DNA of 13,127 bases. It comes from Larix sibirica (lineage: Eukaryota > Streptophyta > Pinopsida > Pinales > Pinaceae). The notes under the pieces were generated by a model that made no database searches, was not told where the DNA came from, and worked only from the letters and a program-made list of their open reading frames with translations. The translations under genes were made by a program, and so were the position numbers. Within the stretch, counting starts at the first letter, position 1; every line of letters begins with the position of its first letter. This document shows positions 1 through 7,654 of the stretch, one piece after another. The stretch covers positions 11,105 to 24,231 of the forward strand of contig NWUY0300015487.1 of NCBI GenBank assembly GCA_004151065.3. The letters run 5' to 3'.

Positions 1-222
1 GCGATGACCTTGAAAAATAGGTCAATTAAGCCCTCCAGTCATGGGAAAATTTGGGGATGTTTACACTGAGTCTCAGGGTAGCAAGATTTAGGTGTAACAA
101 GGTGAAGTAATGTATGCAGCAAAATGACAACAAAATTATAGCATACAAAGGGTGTGCACAACAGAACAAACATCAGAAGATCTGAAGTTTGCGCGTATCA
201 GAAATAGAACAAGGCAATATCT

Positions 223-238
223 TATTTATATATATATG
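223..238 (+). promoter_or_regulatory. TATA box of the copia LTR
   Basis: An uninterrupted TATTTATATATATATG run lies just upstream of the 40-bp repeats and about 200 bp upstream of the U5-like motif, the expected place for the U3 promoter of an LTR. It resembles plant TATA boxes. Whether it is still active cannot be judged. Confidence 0.5.
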
Positions 239-260
239 GACGGCAGGACAGAGCAAGGGT

Positions 261-411
261 CAGGGGGTCGTAGCCTCCTTCCAGTTGGTGTTGGAGAACT
301 CAAAGAGTTGTAGCTTCTTTCAAGTCGGTGCTTGTAAAACCAGGGGGTCGGTGCCTCCTTCCAGTTGGTGCTGGAGAACTTCTAGGAAGTTGGTACTTCC
401 TCATATGTAAT
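261..411 (+). repeat. 40-bp minisatellite inside the copia LTR
   Basis: Four head-to-tail units of about 40 bp are visible: 261-300, 301-340, 341-380 and a degenerate part-unit from 381. Units 1 and 3 agree at 37 of 40 positions and both start CAGGGGGTCG. Unit 2 and the last unit are more diverged but keep the GTTG(T/G)AGCTTC-type core and the GTCGGTG/GTTGGTG segment. The alternation of near-identical units 80 bp apart suggests that an 80-bp dimer was duplicated after an older 40-bp duplication. The array lies between the TATA box and the U5-like motif, so it would fall in the transcribed R or leader part of the LTR. Confidence 0.7.
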
Positions 412-435
412 CTTTTCATTATAAAAGAGCATTAT

Positions 436-471
436 GTGGTTTTCTCCCATTTGGGTTTCCACGTAAAAATT
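436..471 (+). promoter_or_regulatory. Conserved copia LTR R/U5 motif
   Basis: The sequence GTGGTTTTCTCCCATTTGGG followed by TTTCCACGTAAAAATT matches a motif I know from many plant copia LTRs near the R-U5 junction. A putative polyadenylation-like ATAAAAG lies just before it at 421-427. This is the strongest single piece of evidence for the LTR assignment. It comes from memory of the family, not from a search. Confidence 0.55.
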
Positions 472-646
472 ATGTGTGTTCTGTGTTTTGGGGGATATGT
501 GGATGAATGTNAAAAAGCAACGACATTTATACCTTTGACCAAGGTTTTGTGGATGAACATGAAGTTTTATGGATCAAGTATGAGGGTTTATGGAGAAAAC
601 TGAGAAGGATTTATATGGCAAAATAGGTATAAAATGGTGTCCAACA

Positions 647-1860
647 ATCTTTAATTACTTCTCATAAATTCATCACAAGTCAACATAACGAGGAATAAAA
701 TCCATAATCATAATCATTTCTAAGCATTAATGTAGCAAAGAAATAATGAATTATACCTATTCGAATAGATTCATGTTCTTGAAAAATATAATGACTTGGT
801 TGTAAATAAAAGAAAAAATCAGGGAAAAAGGGCTGAATAAGAGTAAGCAAAAAGGGGCATTTCTAGCACCCAACAAGGTTATTGATAGACTAAAGCCCCA
901 ATTCAAAATATGGATTAGTCTAAAAAGAGATTTTAAAGAGTTGGGACCCATATCATATGAGAAGTACATGGATGTAGAGATAACCTTATAAGCATTAAAG
1001 GCCCATCAAATGCCAATAGGGAAAGCTTGGTAGTCAATGCCAAGATACTCCTATTTTATTCCAGCTAAGGAGTAGTCTACAGGACAATCATCAAATATGC
1101 CACAGGGTCAGATGAGTGGGCATCAATATCCCATAGTATTCATATGATGCATCAAATGAGGCAGGTTGGAATACCTCCCAATGTTCCATAAGCAAGTGAA
1201 AAATGGGTAGGCCAACGTGACAACTAAAAGTGTATATGTGAGGCCAAAAGATGTAGAGACCAAGCAAAAATAAAGGGTAAAGTAAAAAGATGTAATTTAT
1301 TTTAAAAAGAGCTGAAAAATCAGTTAAGGGATTTATTTGAAAAATACATAATTACAAGTTGGTTACAATGTAACCGAATTCAATTACTTTTAAGAAATGC
1401 TATATAATATAAGTGGAGTTAGTAACTCGAGGCTGGAAATTTTTTAGAAGGATTCTATCCTTTTGTTGAGTTGGATGAATTGTTTTTGTAATGTGATTCC
1501 CTTGTCGGAGACTAAGATTACAAAGTGCTACAAATATTTTTTCATCTGTGTTATGTTAATTTTCTATGTAAATCATACCTTTTTCAGCCATGTATGTGTT
1601 CATGAGATGATAATAAAGGTTCCAAGTGACCTTTTAGTGCCATGTTGTGTTAGAGATACTCTATGTTGATGAATGATTGATGATGTTATCATAGATTTGA
1701 AATTGTTTTGACCTCTAGTCTGGTTTTATGCTTTCTTTTGTTGTGTTTATCAGCAATATATTGATGTCTTCTATTATTGTTGTTTATCATGAATGTGTTG
1801 CTACCTGTCAACTCCATATAATAAATCTCATGAGCTGCATGTGTCTTGTTAAAAAACTAC
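647..1860. other. AT-rich stretch with no recognisable gene
   Basis: I read both strands and found only short, stop-interrupted frames. The part around 1000-1250 is slightly richer in GC and could be an old element relic, but no motif of a known family is visible. The 1660-1860 part contains an AATAAA-like string that has no supporting gene. Confidence 0.5.
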
Positions 1861-2067
1861 TCAATTCTTTAGAATAAAGCTCAATACGTTTATGCTTTCA
1901 TTCAGATTTAAGAGTTTCATCCTGTAGGTGCCTCTTTGATCTATTTTCATCTCCATTTTTTCAAATTCACCTTCATTTAGTCCAAAGTACTGGAATACTC
2001 TGTGAAATTCCACAACAAGTTGTGTTACACTATTCATATTGTTCATGCAAGTTACTGTTCTAGACAT
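1861..2067 (-). pseudogene. Short charged frame, possible coding relic
   Basis: A 68-codon open frame on the - strand begins at an ATG directly after an in-frame TAA and ends in TGA. Its middle looks protein-like: it is rich in Glu, Lys, Met and hydrophobic residues in helical spacing (around EGEFEKMEMKIDQRGTY, then KLLNLNE) and has no tryptophan and one cysteine. I recognise no family. There is no splice signal I would trust on either side, and the flanking frames close at once. It could be an exon-sized relic of a host or element gene, or chance in AT-rich DNA. Confidence 0.2.
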
Positions 2068-2318
2068 TTAAGAAATAAAGATCCATTGAATATTAAATTT
2101 CACATAGATTCAACTCGAAAATATTTAAAAGTTGAGCTCTGTCATTCCATGGCTAGTATTGTTTTAGTCAAGTATTACCTAGGGAACATAACACACCACA
2201 CTCAGCTGACACACTTGCAAGAAATTTAAAGTGCGGGAAATATAATTTGTATGAAATGTAAACTATAGGAAATATAAATGAAAACTACTGAAATGACATA
2301 CAACAAAAATGAAACATT

Positions 2319-2371
2319 TTGGCAGCGTATACCAGAGAGGGGGCCATGCCTCTCTTGGAATACACTGCTAA
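2319..2371. repeat. Imperfect 22-bp inverted repeat (hairpin)
   Basis: The left arm at 2319-2340 pairs with the right arm at 2349-2371 across an 8-nt loop. The arms match except for three mismatches, one of which would be a G-U pair in RNA, and one single-base bulge. The arm cores are GCGTATACC.AGAGAGG and CCTCTCTTGGAATACAC. The stem is GC-richer than its surroundings. It could be a short foldback element, a structured transcript segment, or chance; nothing around it decides. Confidence 0.6.
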
Positions 2372-2507
2372 CAAATACTATGAAAACAATATTTTGGTAA
2401 GCAAAAAGCTATTTATTCTAGCATTAAAGAAGTTACAACAAATTACAATGCTCCAAACTCTCCTCTCTAATCCTCTAACCTCTTCCTAATATATAACATC
2501 TCCAACA
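2372..2507 (+). mobile_element. Possible copia LTR 3' end
   Basis: The segment ends in TCCAACA at 2501-2507 and is followed at once by TGGTATC, which is how a copia 5' LTR meets its primer binding site. A pyrimidine-rich U5-like stretch (CTCCTCTCTAATCCTC) precedes it. The 5' boundary of the LTR was not found: no TGTTGGA occurs upstream in this region. No gag-like frame opens downstream. If real, it is a decayed element; the call is weak. Confidence 0.3.
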
Positions 2508-2519
2508 TGGTATCTCAAT
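2508..2519 (+). promoter_or_regulatory. Degenerate primer binding site candidate
   Basis: TGGTATCTCAAT follows the LTR-like end directly. The first seven bases match TGGTATCAGAGC, the initiator-tRNA-Met primer site typical of plant copia elements. The last five do not match well, so priming function would be lost. Confidence 0.25.
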
Positions 2520-3331
2520 GAGTTTCTCAAGATAAGATAGGATCCAAAATTATTGGCTCTCAAAACCAACAAATATTGGATCTAAACATGTGGATCTCTT
2601 CACCATAAAATCTTGGATTTAGTCTTAAGTTGTTTGAAGATGTTATTGTCATCATAATCCATGAGATCCATGTGCCCAAATTTGTGGAGAGGATCTGTAA
2701 CTTGATCAAACCATTTAATTATTGGAATTGCCAGCACACTACTGTTGGTTGTGGAGCCTGATCTCCAATCATACACCCCTTGTTTTGCATGTTTTGCATA
2801 TTTTCCTCATTAATCACCTAAATGACCCTATTATGCATAAAACCCATGTTTTAGATTTCCATGATTCATCTCCATCTATTTGGAAATGATGTTGCAAGTT
2901 TGATTAACGAAACTATAGATTCCAGGAATGAAATAGATTCATGCAATAACTAGTTGACTATTGTAAAATACTAGTACCGAACCTATAATACAATATTGTA
3001 TAGTGTAGCACTACAAAAAAAAAAAATTGTAAAATTGCACGGTATGTTAATCTAGAACCAGAGAAAAATTACATAGCACGTAGGCATTTGAGGCGGTCTG
3101 AGATGGTGGAACCACCATCCCAATCTTTCGAAGATGTTACAATGATTTTTATGAGCCATACAAAAAAACTGACCCTTTGAGGGAGGTCGGGCGAGAGTAC
3201 TCTGAGCATAGTTAGAGTTGAAGACACCTAACTAGTACAAAAAATTGCATAACGTTCTATAACAAAAAAGCTGGAAAAAACAGAGAGAACCAGAGGGCTA
3301 TGAGGCAGACATCCGGACCGACATGAAGAAG
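2520..3331. other. Non-coding stretch before the GC-rich ORF
   Basis: No open frame of interest is visible. Small structures are a 14-bp perfect palindrome at 2988-3001 (ATACAATATTGTAT), an A12 run at 3015-3026 and a GC-richer hairpin at 3102-3119. GC content rises from about 3070 onward, which may mark the edge of the insert carrying the ORF at 3332-4348. Confidence 0.5.
3102..3119. repeat. Short perfect hairpin
   Basis: GATGGTGG at 3102-3109 and CCACCATC at 3112-3119 are exact inverse complements separated by two bases. It lies near the point where GC content steps up. It has no U-rich tail and no gene directly before it, so I do not call it a terminator. Confidence 0.6.
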
Positions 3332-4348
3332 TTATTCAGGAGGGGTTTCCTCCAGAATAGGGCAGCCACCCTGGAAAGCATCGTCGGGCTCTAGAAGCTT
3401 GATTGGAAGCGGCGCAATTTTATGAGCATCCAGGAGGTCAGGCTTCACAGAGTTGCAGAGCTTTTTGCTGGGAGGAGACCCAATGGTGGATGGAACCGGG
3501 AACAGTGCTGGAGGGACCAGGAACGGAGCAGGAGGAGCCATGGGCCCTTCCGAAGACGCACCCTTTCCATCTGTCTGAGTGCCTGAAGCACTGCCACTGC
3601 CGACCTCTGCTTTGTCTGGGCCACGATGTCCAAAAATAAGGTGGCTCCATGAGAAGGAGGCGTCCAGGAATTCCAAACGGTCATCCACGTCGATGAGCTT
3701 GGCACTGGCAGCCAGCACCGAATTTTTAGCAGAACCCCGGTTGTTTAACATGTCCTCCATGAGCTTACCCGTCATGTCCTTCATGAGCCAGTAATGATTG
3801 ATTTTACCTCCACCTTTACCCAAGGCTAGGTAATCCGAGACCAGTTGGGCTTCCCAGTCGTCAATCAAGGTGCGGACCGTGATAGAGACACCCAAGTCAT
3901 AACCATCCTCAATGACAGGCATAGTGGACCGTTGGATTTTGACCCTGCCTCCACTTCTCCGACAAGGAGAACCGCGTGGCTGGGACATAACAGAGAGCGC
4001 AGCGTGTAGCAGAACAAAGTTCCCTAGAGCTGGACTGCAGAATGCCGAGCAGAACCAACACAAACGAAGACGTAACTGAGGAGAGGTGGGGATAATAACC
4101 TCATCATCTTCCCTTGGCCCGTTTCAGGGACAATAATCCAAGCTCGCACACACCATATCTGTGAGCAAAGCGTCGAAGTAAATGTTCGAGGTACCAGGAG
4201 CGCATCCAGCCAACAAGTGAGGGGACGTCCAAGCGAGGTGGTTTGAATGAGCCATCAACCTCGAGGTGAGAAGGGGGGCAGGGGTGTTAATGCATGCAGA
4301 GAGGGGTGCCACGTTGTGGCCTCCCATGTCGAGGCTCCTCCTCTGCAT
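3332..4348 (-). pseudogene. GC-rich broken ORF of unknown family
   Basis: One frame on the - strand runs from an ATG at 4348 to a TAA at 3332, interrupted only by TGA at 4126-4124 (a CGA-to-TGA change at a CpG would make it). The first 74 codons precede that stop; about 260 codons follow it, with an ATG (MSQPRGSP) near 3989. The product after that ATG has a basic start, a mixed helical domain (motifs VSITVRTLIDDWEAQLVSDY and INHYWLMKDMTGKLMEDM), a Gly/Ser-rich linker and a proline-rich tail (APPAPFLVPPALFPVPS). I recognise no family, no zinc finger, no membrane segment and no catalytic motif. GC content and codon use differ sharply from the flanking AT-rich DNA, suggesting an inserted element or a relatively young duplicate. 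It could be a gag-like protein of an unrecognised element, a host gene fragment, or an endogenous viral relic; I cannot separate these. Confidence 0.4.
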
Positions 4349-4541
4349 ATGTTCCAGTTGTCACAATGGTGCCCACATCCAGGGAGCACTACAAATATTA
4401 AGGAGGAAAAAACAAAAGCATTAGTGGAGAAAGAGACAAAAGCATTTGTGGATGTTAATGTGGATCAGTGATTAAACAATATTCTTACATCTTTTATTTA
4501 TATCAAACTTAGTATCATTGATAATTATATTGATTTTTTAA

Positions 4542-4562
4542 ATATATATATATATATATAAT
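4542..4562. repeat. (AT)n microsatellite
   Basis: About ten AT dinucleotides in a row lie in an AT-rich spacer just after the GC-rich block ends. Such runs are common in plant intergenic DNA and change length easily. Confidence 0.9.
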
Positions 4563-4879
4563 GTTGCTTTCTTATATATGTTATTGGTTAATTTTATTAT
4601 GTTACTGCATAATGTAAATTATGTTATTATCAATGTTCCAAAATAAATGTATTTTCTTAGTAAATTTATTAGCCAAACATTTTACTTCGAACCCAATTAA
4701 AACTTCCCAACAATCTTTTTCCCATCAACTCATTTTCTTCATTTTTCTTATTCCAAAAGTACAACTCGTTTAGAAATTATCTTCAATAAACTTGTCCAAA
4801 GCTTATTTTTCTTAACATGTTAAACTCATTATGGAATAAAATTAAGTTACTAAAACTTTAGTCTTACAATTTCACAAAT
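4563..4879. other. AT-rich spacer
   Basis: No gene, RNA or clear repeat is visible here. Base composition is strongly AT-biased and all frames close within a few dozen codons. Confidence 0.6.
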
Positions 4880-5240
4880 TATTAAATAGCACCTCCCTAT
4901 AATTATCTTCTCTTTATAACAACCTTTTCTTTGTGTCTTTATTACCAAGATTGTTATATGCCAAAACAATGATGATCATAAATTATAAACAACCAATGCA
5001 AAGCTCCCCAACAATAGTGAGAACATGAATGCTTAATAAAAATAAAGTAACATTAAAATTTTATTTACAAACCCTCTCCCAAGCCACACCCTCTTTATAA
5101 CTAGTTTATATGTTGTCTTTTCAAGTAAGCTATACACCAAGACTATAGTGATGATAATAAATTATAAGCAATTAATGCAGAGCAACAACAATTAGAATCT
5201 AGGTGCTTAATAAGCATGGAGTTAACATTGAAACCTTGAA
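4880..5240. repeat. Diverged direct repeat, period about 180 bp
   Basis: Two copies lie head to tail. Shared landmarks in order are TCTTTATAAC (4911 and 5092), ACCAAGA/ACCAAGACT, GATGAT.ATAAATTATAA (AATTATAA at 4981 and 5160), CAATGCA/AATGCAG, GTGCTTAATAA-like text, and AACATT(G/A)AAA at the end. The spacing drifts from 181 to 179 bp, so there are small indels. Identity is only moderate, so this is an old duplication. Confidence 0.55.
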
Positions 5241-5440
5241 CTTTGCCTAGTGTAAATCAAAAACTAAATTGAGGGTATATTCAACTTACATTTTGAGATG
5301 GATATAGACACAGTGAAGAGAGATGAAACAATCCTTTTATATAGATTATCATATCTATTATATTTTTTTCTTGATTAAACAACGACCCTCCTTCCTCTAA
5401 ACCAAGGTGATTCATCTTACCTTCAAATCTAACAAGCATA

Positions 5441-5508
5441 AAGGAAATCTTTTGGTCATTTTAAGATGGATATAAAGGAAATCTTTTGGTCATTTTAAGA
5501 TGGATATA
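5441..5508. repeat. Perfect 34-bp tandem duplication
   Basis: 5441-5474 and 5475-5508 are identical and abut, starting AAGGAAATCTTTTGGTC and ending GATGGATATA. Zero mismatches against the poor identity of the surrounding array show that this step is recent, for example by replication slippage. Confidence 0.9.
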
Positions 5509-5965
5509 AATGCAAGTGAAGAGAGATGGAACAATATATATTCTTTTTTCTCAATTAAACAAACAATCTTCCTTAAATTAGGGGAGATTTATCTTAACTC
5601 CGCACTAAAAGGAATTATATTTTTTCTCGATTAAACAGACAACCTTCTTGAAACCAAGGTAGATTCATCTAATCTCCAATTTATCAAGCAATGAAAGGAA
5701 TCAAATCTTTAGATCATTTTAAGATGGATATAAATATAGGTGAAGAGAGATGAACAATTTTGTATATAGATTATCATATTTAATATATATTTTTCTCTAT
5801 TAAACAAACAATTTTTATTTTCCTAAGGACACAAATGCAAGTGAAGAGAGATGGAACACTATGTTTTGATATAGATTATCATAACTATTATATTTTTTTA
5901 TCCAATAAACAAACAACCTTCCTTCCCCAAAACCAACCAAGGTAGATTCATATTACCTACAAATT

Positions 5966-6081
5966 TATAACACATTGAAAGGAATCAAATCTTTTGTTCA
6001 TTTTAAGATGAATATAAGTGATCTGTATAACACATTGAAGGAATCAAATCTTTTGTTCATTTTAAGATGAATATAAGTGAT
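5966..6081. repeat. 57-bp near-perfect tandem duplication
   Basis: 5966-6022 and 6026-6081 match along their length except for one missing A in the second copy (ATTGAAAGG against ATTGAAGG). The period is 60 bp. The unit covers the end of one array repeat and the start of the next. Confidence 0.85.
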
Positions 6082-6110
6082 AGGAGATTTTTTATATAAA
6101 TTATCTTATC

Positions 6111-6297
6111 TATCATATTTATATTGACTAATAAAGACCTTTTTTTTTCTCTATTATAGTTTTTATATTATATGTATATATCAAATTTTTTATATTTATA
6201 TATTGCAATTTTTATATTAGATGTACATATCAATTCTCTTTAATATATATAGAGATTTTTATTTTGATTTATATTTATATTTAGCTAACATATAATA
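6111..6297. other. Very AT-rich link
   Basis: Mostly T and A runs with short TATATA stretches join the two repeat arrays. Nothing else is visible. Confidence 0.6.
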
Positions 6298-6773
6298 TCA
6301 CTATTATTTAGTGTAGTTTTTATGACATGTAAGCATTACCATACCCTATGTACCATGCAAAAAATTTCTCAAATTGCACCAACCGACATATAATCACTAT
6401 TATTTGTTGTATTTTTTTTATCACTGACACATAAGCTTTACCCTAACCTACATACCAGGCAACAATTTTCTCAAATTGCACCTACTGAATACTTAGATTT
6501 AAGAGAAGTTGTGCATGAACAGAAGGATGCATAAAATATCATTACTATATTTTTTTATGACATGTAAGCATTACCATACCCTATATACCATGCAAAAAAT
6601 TTCTCAAATTGCACCGACATATAATCACTATTATTTGTTGTATTTTTTTTGTCGCTGACACATAAGCTTTACCCTACCCTACATACCAGGCAACAATTTT
6701 CTCAAATTGCACCTACTGAATACTTAGATTTAAAAGAAGTTGTGCATGAACAGAAGGATGCATAAAATATCAT
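6298..6773. repeat. 233-bp tandem duplication with dimeric units
   Basis: The second copy follows the first at a period of 235 bp on the left (6321 and 6556) and 231 bp on the right (ends 6542 and 6773); a 4-bp AACC missing after 6615 accounts for the difference. Each copy contains two related subunits: A (6298-6380 and 6539-6615) and B (6394-6482 and 6625-6713). A and B share TCACTATTATTT, GACA.(G)TAAGC.TTACC, ACATACCA/TGTACCATGC and the end TTTCTCAAATTGCACC. A third, unrelated part with TACTTAGATTTAA and AGAAGGATGCATAAAATATC closes each copy. B1 and B2 are nearly identical while A and B are strongly diverged, giving a clear order: old A/B duplication, recent duplication of the dimer. Confidence 0.85.
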
Positions 6774-7273
6774 GAAAATATGATTCTGTTGTGTTGTTTA
6801 TTTGCGAAGCTGTGCACAAACAAAAACAAAAGATGTGATACCGCGGGAAATTATGTATTCTGCTATAGTATCATTATAACTTTGCTCAATGTTTTTCATC
6901 TTTGCATATTACAAGAATCAAGACATAATAATCAATCATCCTTGGACTGAAATCATATTTTTCTGTCGTTCAAAACATGACAATATACTCAATAATAATA
7001 ACTGTGCCATTGTCCCAAGTACAATGTGGGATTGGCACCTAGCAACCCTAGACGTAATCGCCCGCCCTCTATGACACGTCTTCAGGGAAACTTCGTTTGA
7101 TATTGATACTCCATATAAATAGACATTTTCTCTTGAATAGGTCTTCTAAGTTCTGATCATACAAATGAAAAGTAGCTACAATGCTGAAATCAAAACTGTG
7201 TACAAGAGGAAAAAAGATTTGACAACTCTGTTTGCCATTAAATAGTGGGTACCAAACTGTTCCACGCCTACTG
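6774..7273. other. Region downstream of the spliced gene end
   Basis: On the - strand this is what would follow the stop codon at 7274, so its right part is probably 3' untranslated sequence of that gene. No clear AATAAA lies close to the stop. A nested inverted repeat is seen at 7002-7037 (GTGCCATTGT against ACAATG and TGGCAC). The left part, 6774-6990, shows nothing. Confidence 0.35.
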
Positions 7274-7348
7274 TCATGATGATGGTACAAGGAAGGGATC
7301 CAGTGCCTTCTTAAGAAATGGCGGCAAAGCAAATGCAGCTGCATGCAT
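7274..7348 (-). CDS. Candidate terminal exon of an unidentified host gene
   Basis: On the - strand an acceptor (ATCTTGGATTGCAG, AG at 7350-7349) is followed by 24 sense codons and TGA at 7276-7274. The peptide starts MHAAAFALPPFLKKAL and ends DPFLVPSS; its composition (Ala, Pro, Leu, Lys, no Cys) is far more protein-like than the overlapping frame at 7069-7368, which is rich in Cys and His. It joins in phase 0 to the exon ending at 7517 (donor CAG|GTAAAT), giving ...NLPCIWQ|MHAAAF. A good donor, a good acceptor, an ordinary plant intron length of 168 bp and matching phase together support a real gene end. I do not recognise the protein. It may be an intact gene whose 5' exons lie beyond the elements at higher coordinates, or a pseudogene. 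Confidence 0.42.
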   Translation of the reverse strand: MHAAAFALPPFLKKALDPFLVPSS

Positions 7349-7516
7349 CTGCAATCCAAGATGATCATATTAGTCTTTAAACATCAGATACAGAGTCTCT
7401 AAATTTATATTTCTTCCCTATAATGAGGGGTCAACCTTCAAAACATCTCACAGAATTACTAGGTTCAATTTTCAGAGTAATATTATTAGTTCAATTTTCA
7501 AAGTAATATTATTTAC
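7349..7516 (-). other. Candidate 168-bp intron
   Basis: It begins GTAAAT (7516-7511) after an exon ending in CAG and ends TTGGATTGCAG (7349). It is AT-rich, as plant introns are. It contains a 26-bp tandem duplication that starts a few bases inside the donor site. Confidence 0.42.
7462..7513. repeat. 26-bp tandem duplication inside the intron
   Basis: 7462-7487 and 7488-7513 are adjacent copies with two mismatches (GGTTCAATTTTCAGAG against AGTTCAATTTTCAAAG, both then TAATATTATT). The second copy ends three bases from the splice donor read on the - strand. Confidence 0.9.
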
Positions 7517-7547
7517 CTGCCAAATGCAAGGCAAATTAACGTTTGGC
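7517..7547 (-). CDS. Candidate penultimate exon, start uncertain
   Basis: The frame in phase with the terminal exon is open on the - strand from 7600 to the donor at 7517. The only AG in that open stretch that could act as an acceptor is at 7549-7548 (TTTTGATAG), which would give a 31-bp micro-exon coding PNVNLPCIWQ in phase. If the exon instead starts further upstream, it must lie within 7548-7600, where the frame reads VQFLKSHFDR. The donor CAG|GTAAAT is strong; the acceptor is weak. Confidence 0.33.
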
Positions 7548-7654
7548 CTATCAAAATGGGATTTTAGAAATTGTACAACATTTAAATTTCGGAAGCATAA
7601 TTAAGGCAATAGTTTGGAGAGAAACATGGGTCAGTTTCCAAAATGATAGGTTAC

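Larger units (their letters stand above)
1..646 (+). mobile_element. Ty1/copia LTR, partial or solo
   Basis: This stretch reads as a copia-type long terminal repeat on the + strand. Seen: a TATA box at 223-238, a GC-richer repeated segment just after it, a conserved U5-like motif at 436-471, and a TCCAACA end at 640-646, the usual 3' terminus of copia LTRs that begin TGTTGGA. No TGTTGGA start is visible in the first 220 bases, so the LTR either begins before the window or has a decayed 5' end. No primer binding site (TGGTATCAGAGC type) follows position 646, so this is more likely a solo or 3' LTR than the 5' LTR of a full element. An ambiguous base lies at 511. The call rests on motifs recalled for the superfamily, not on an alignment. 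Confidence 0.6.
5291..6110. repeat. Degenerate direct-repeat array, about 100-220 bp period
   Basis: A block recurs several times, marked by TTTTAAGATGGATATA, then GTGAAGAGAGATG (starting at 5313, 5516, 5740 and 5841), then TAGATTATCATA, then a run ending in (A)TTAAACAAACAA, then ACCAAGGTAGATTCAT, then GGAATCAAATCTTTT. Gaps between the GTGAAGAG landmarks are 203, 224 and 101 bp, so some units are internally deleted and others partly doubled. Two much younger tandem duplications sit inside the array and are listed separately. No coding potential is visible. It may be a local satellite or the repeated part of an LTR or non-autonomous element. Confidence 0.65.

Noticed and set aside
511-511. Ambiguous base, with others at 8287 and 12862
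   Set aside because: These are sequencing or assembly uncertainties, not biology. Only the one at 12862 affects an interpretation here.
1000-1250. Slightly GC-richer stretch as a gag or reverse transcriptase relic
   Set aside because: Reading the frames most likely to be coding on each strand gave many stops and no motif of any family.
3015-3026. A12 run as the tail of a retroposed gene
   Set aside because: It lies on the wrong strand to be the tail of the - strand ORF at 3332-4348, and no + strand LINE or SINE sequence precedes it.
3189-3199. GGGCGAGAGTA, as in the 3' half of plant 5S rRNA
   Set aside because: Only 11 bases match; the following GTACTAGGATGGGTGACC segment and the rest of 5S are absent. 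I treat it as chance and not as a 5S-derived element.
6440-6448. ACCCTAACC, telomere-like text
   Set aside because: There is one partial unit only, and the corresponding place in the second copy (6671-6679) differs. No array is present.
4280-6780. Repeats of 4880-6773 as a CRISPR array
   Set aside because: Units are 180-235 bp, degenerate, AT-rich and without regular unique spacers, in a eukaryotic setting.
7002-7037. Nested inverted repeat GTGCCATTGT...ACAATG...TGGCAC as a functional hairpin
   Set aside because: The stem is split by an uneven internal gap and is weak; AATGTGGGA-type text is common in plant repeats.
7069-7368. 99-codon open frame on the - strand across the intron-exon junction
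   Set aside because: It starts inside the likely intron, is rich in Cys, His and Trp, and overlaps a spliced frame with much better composition and splice signals.
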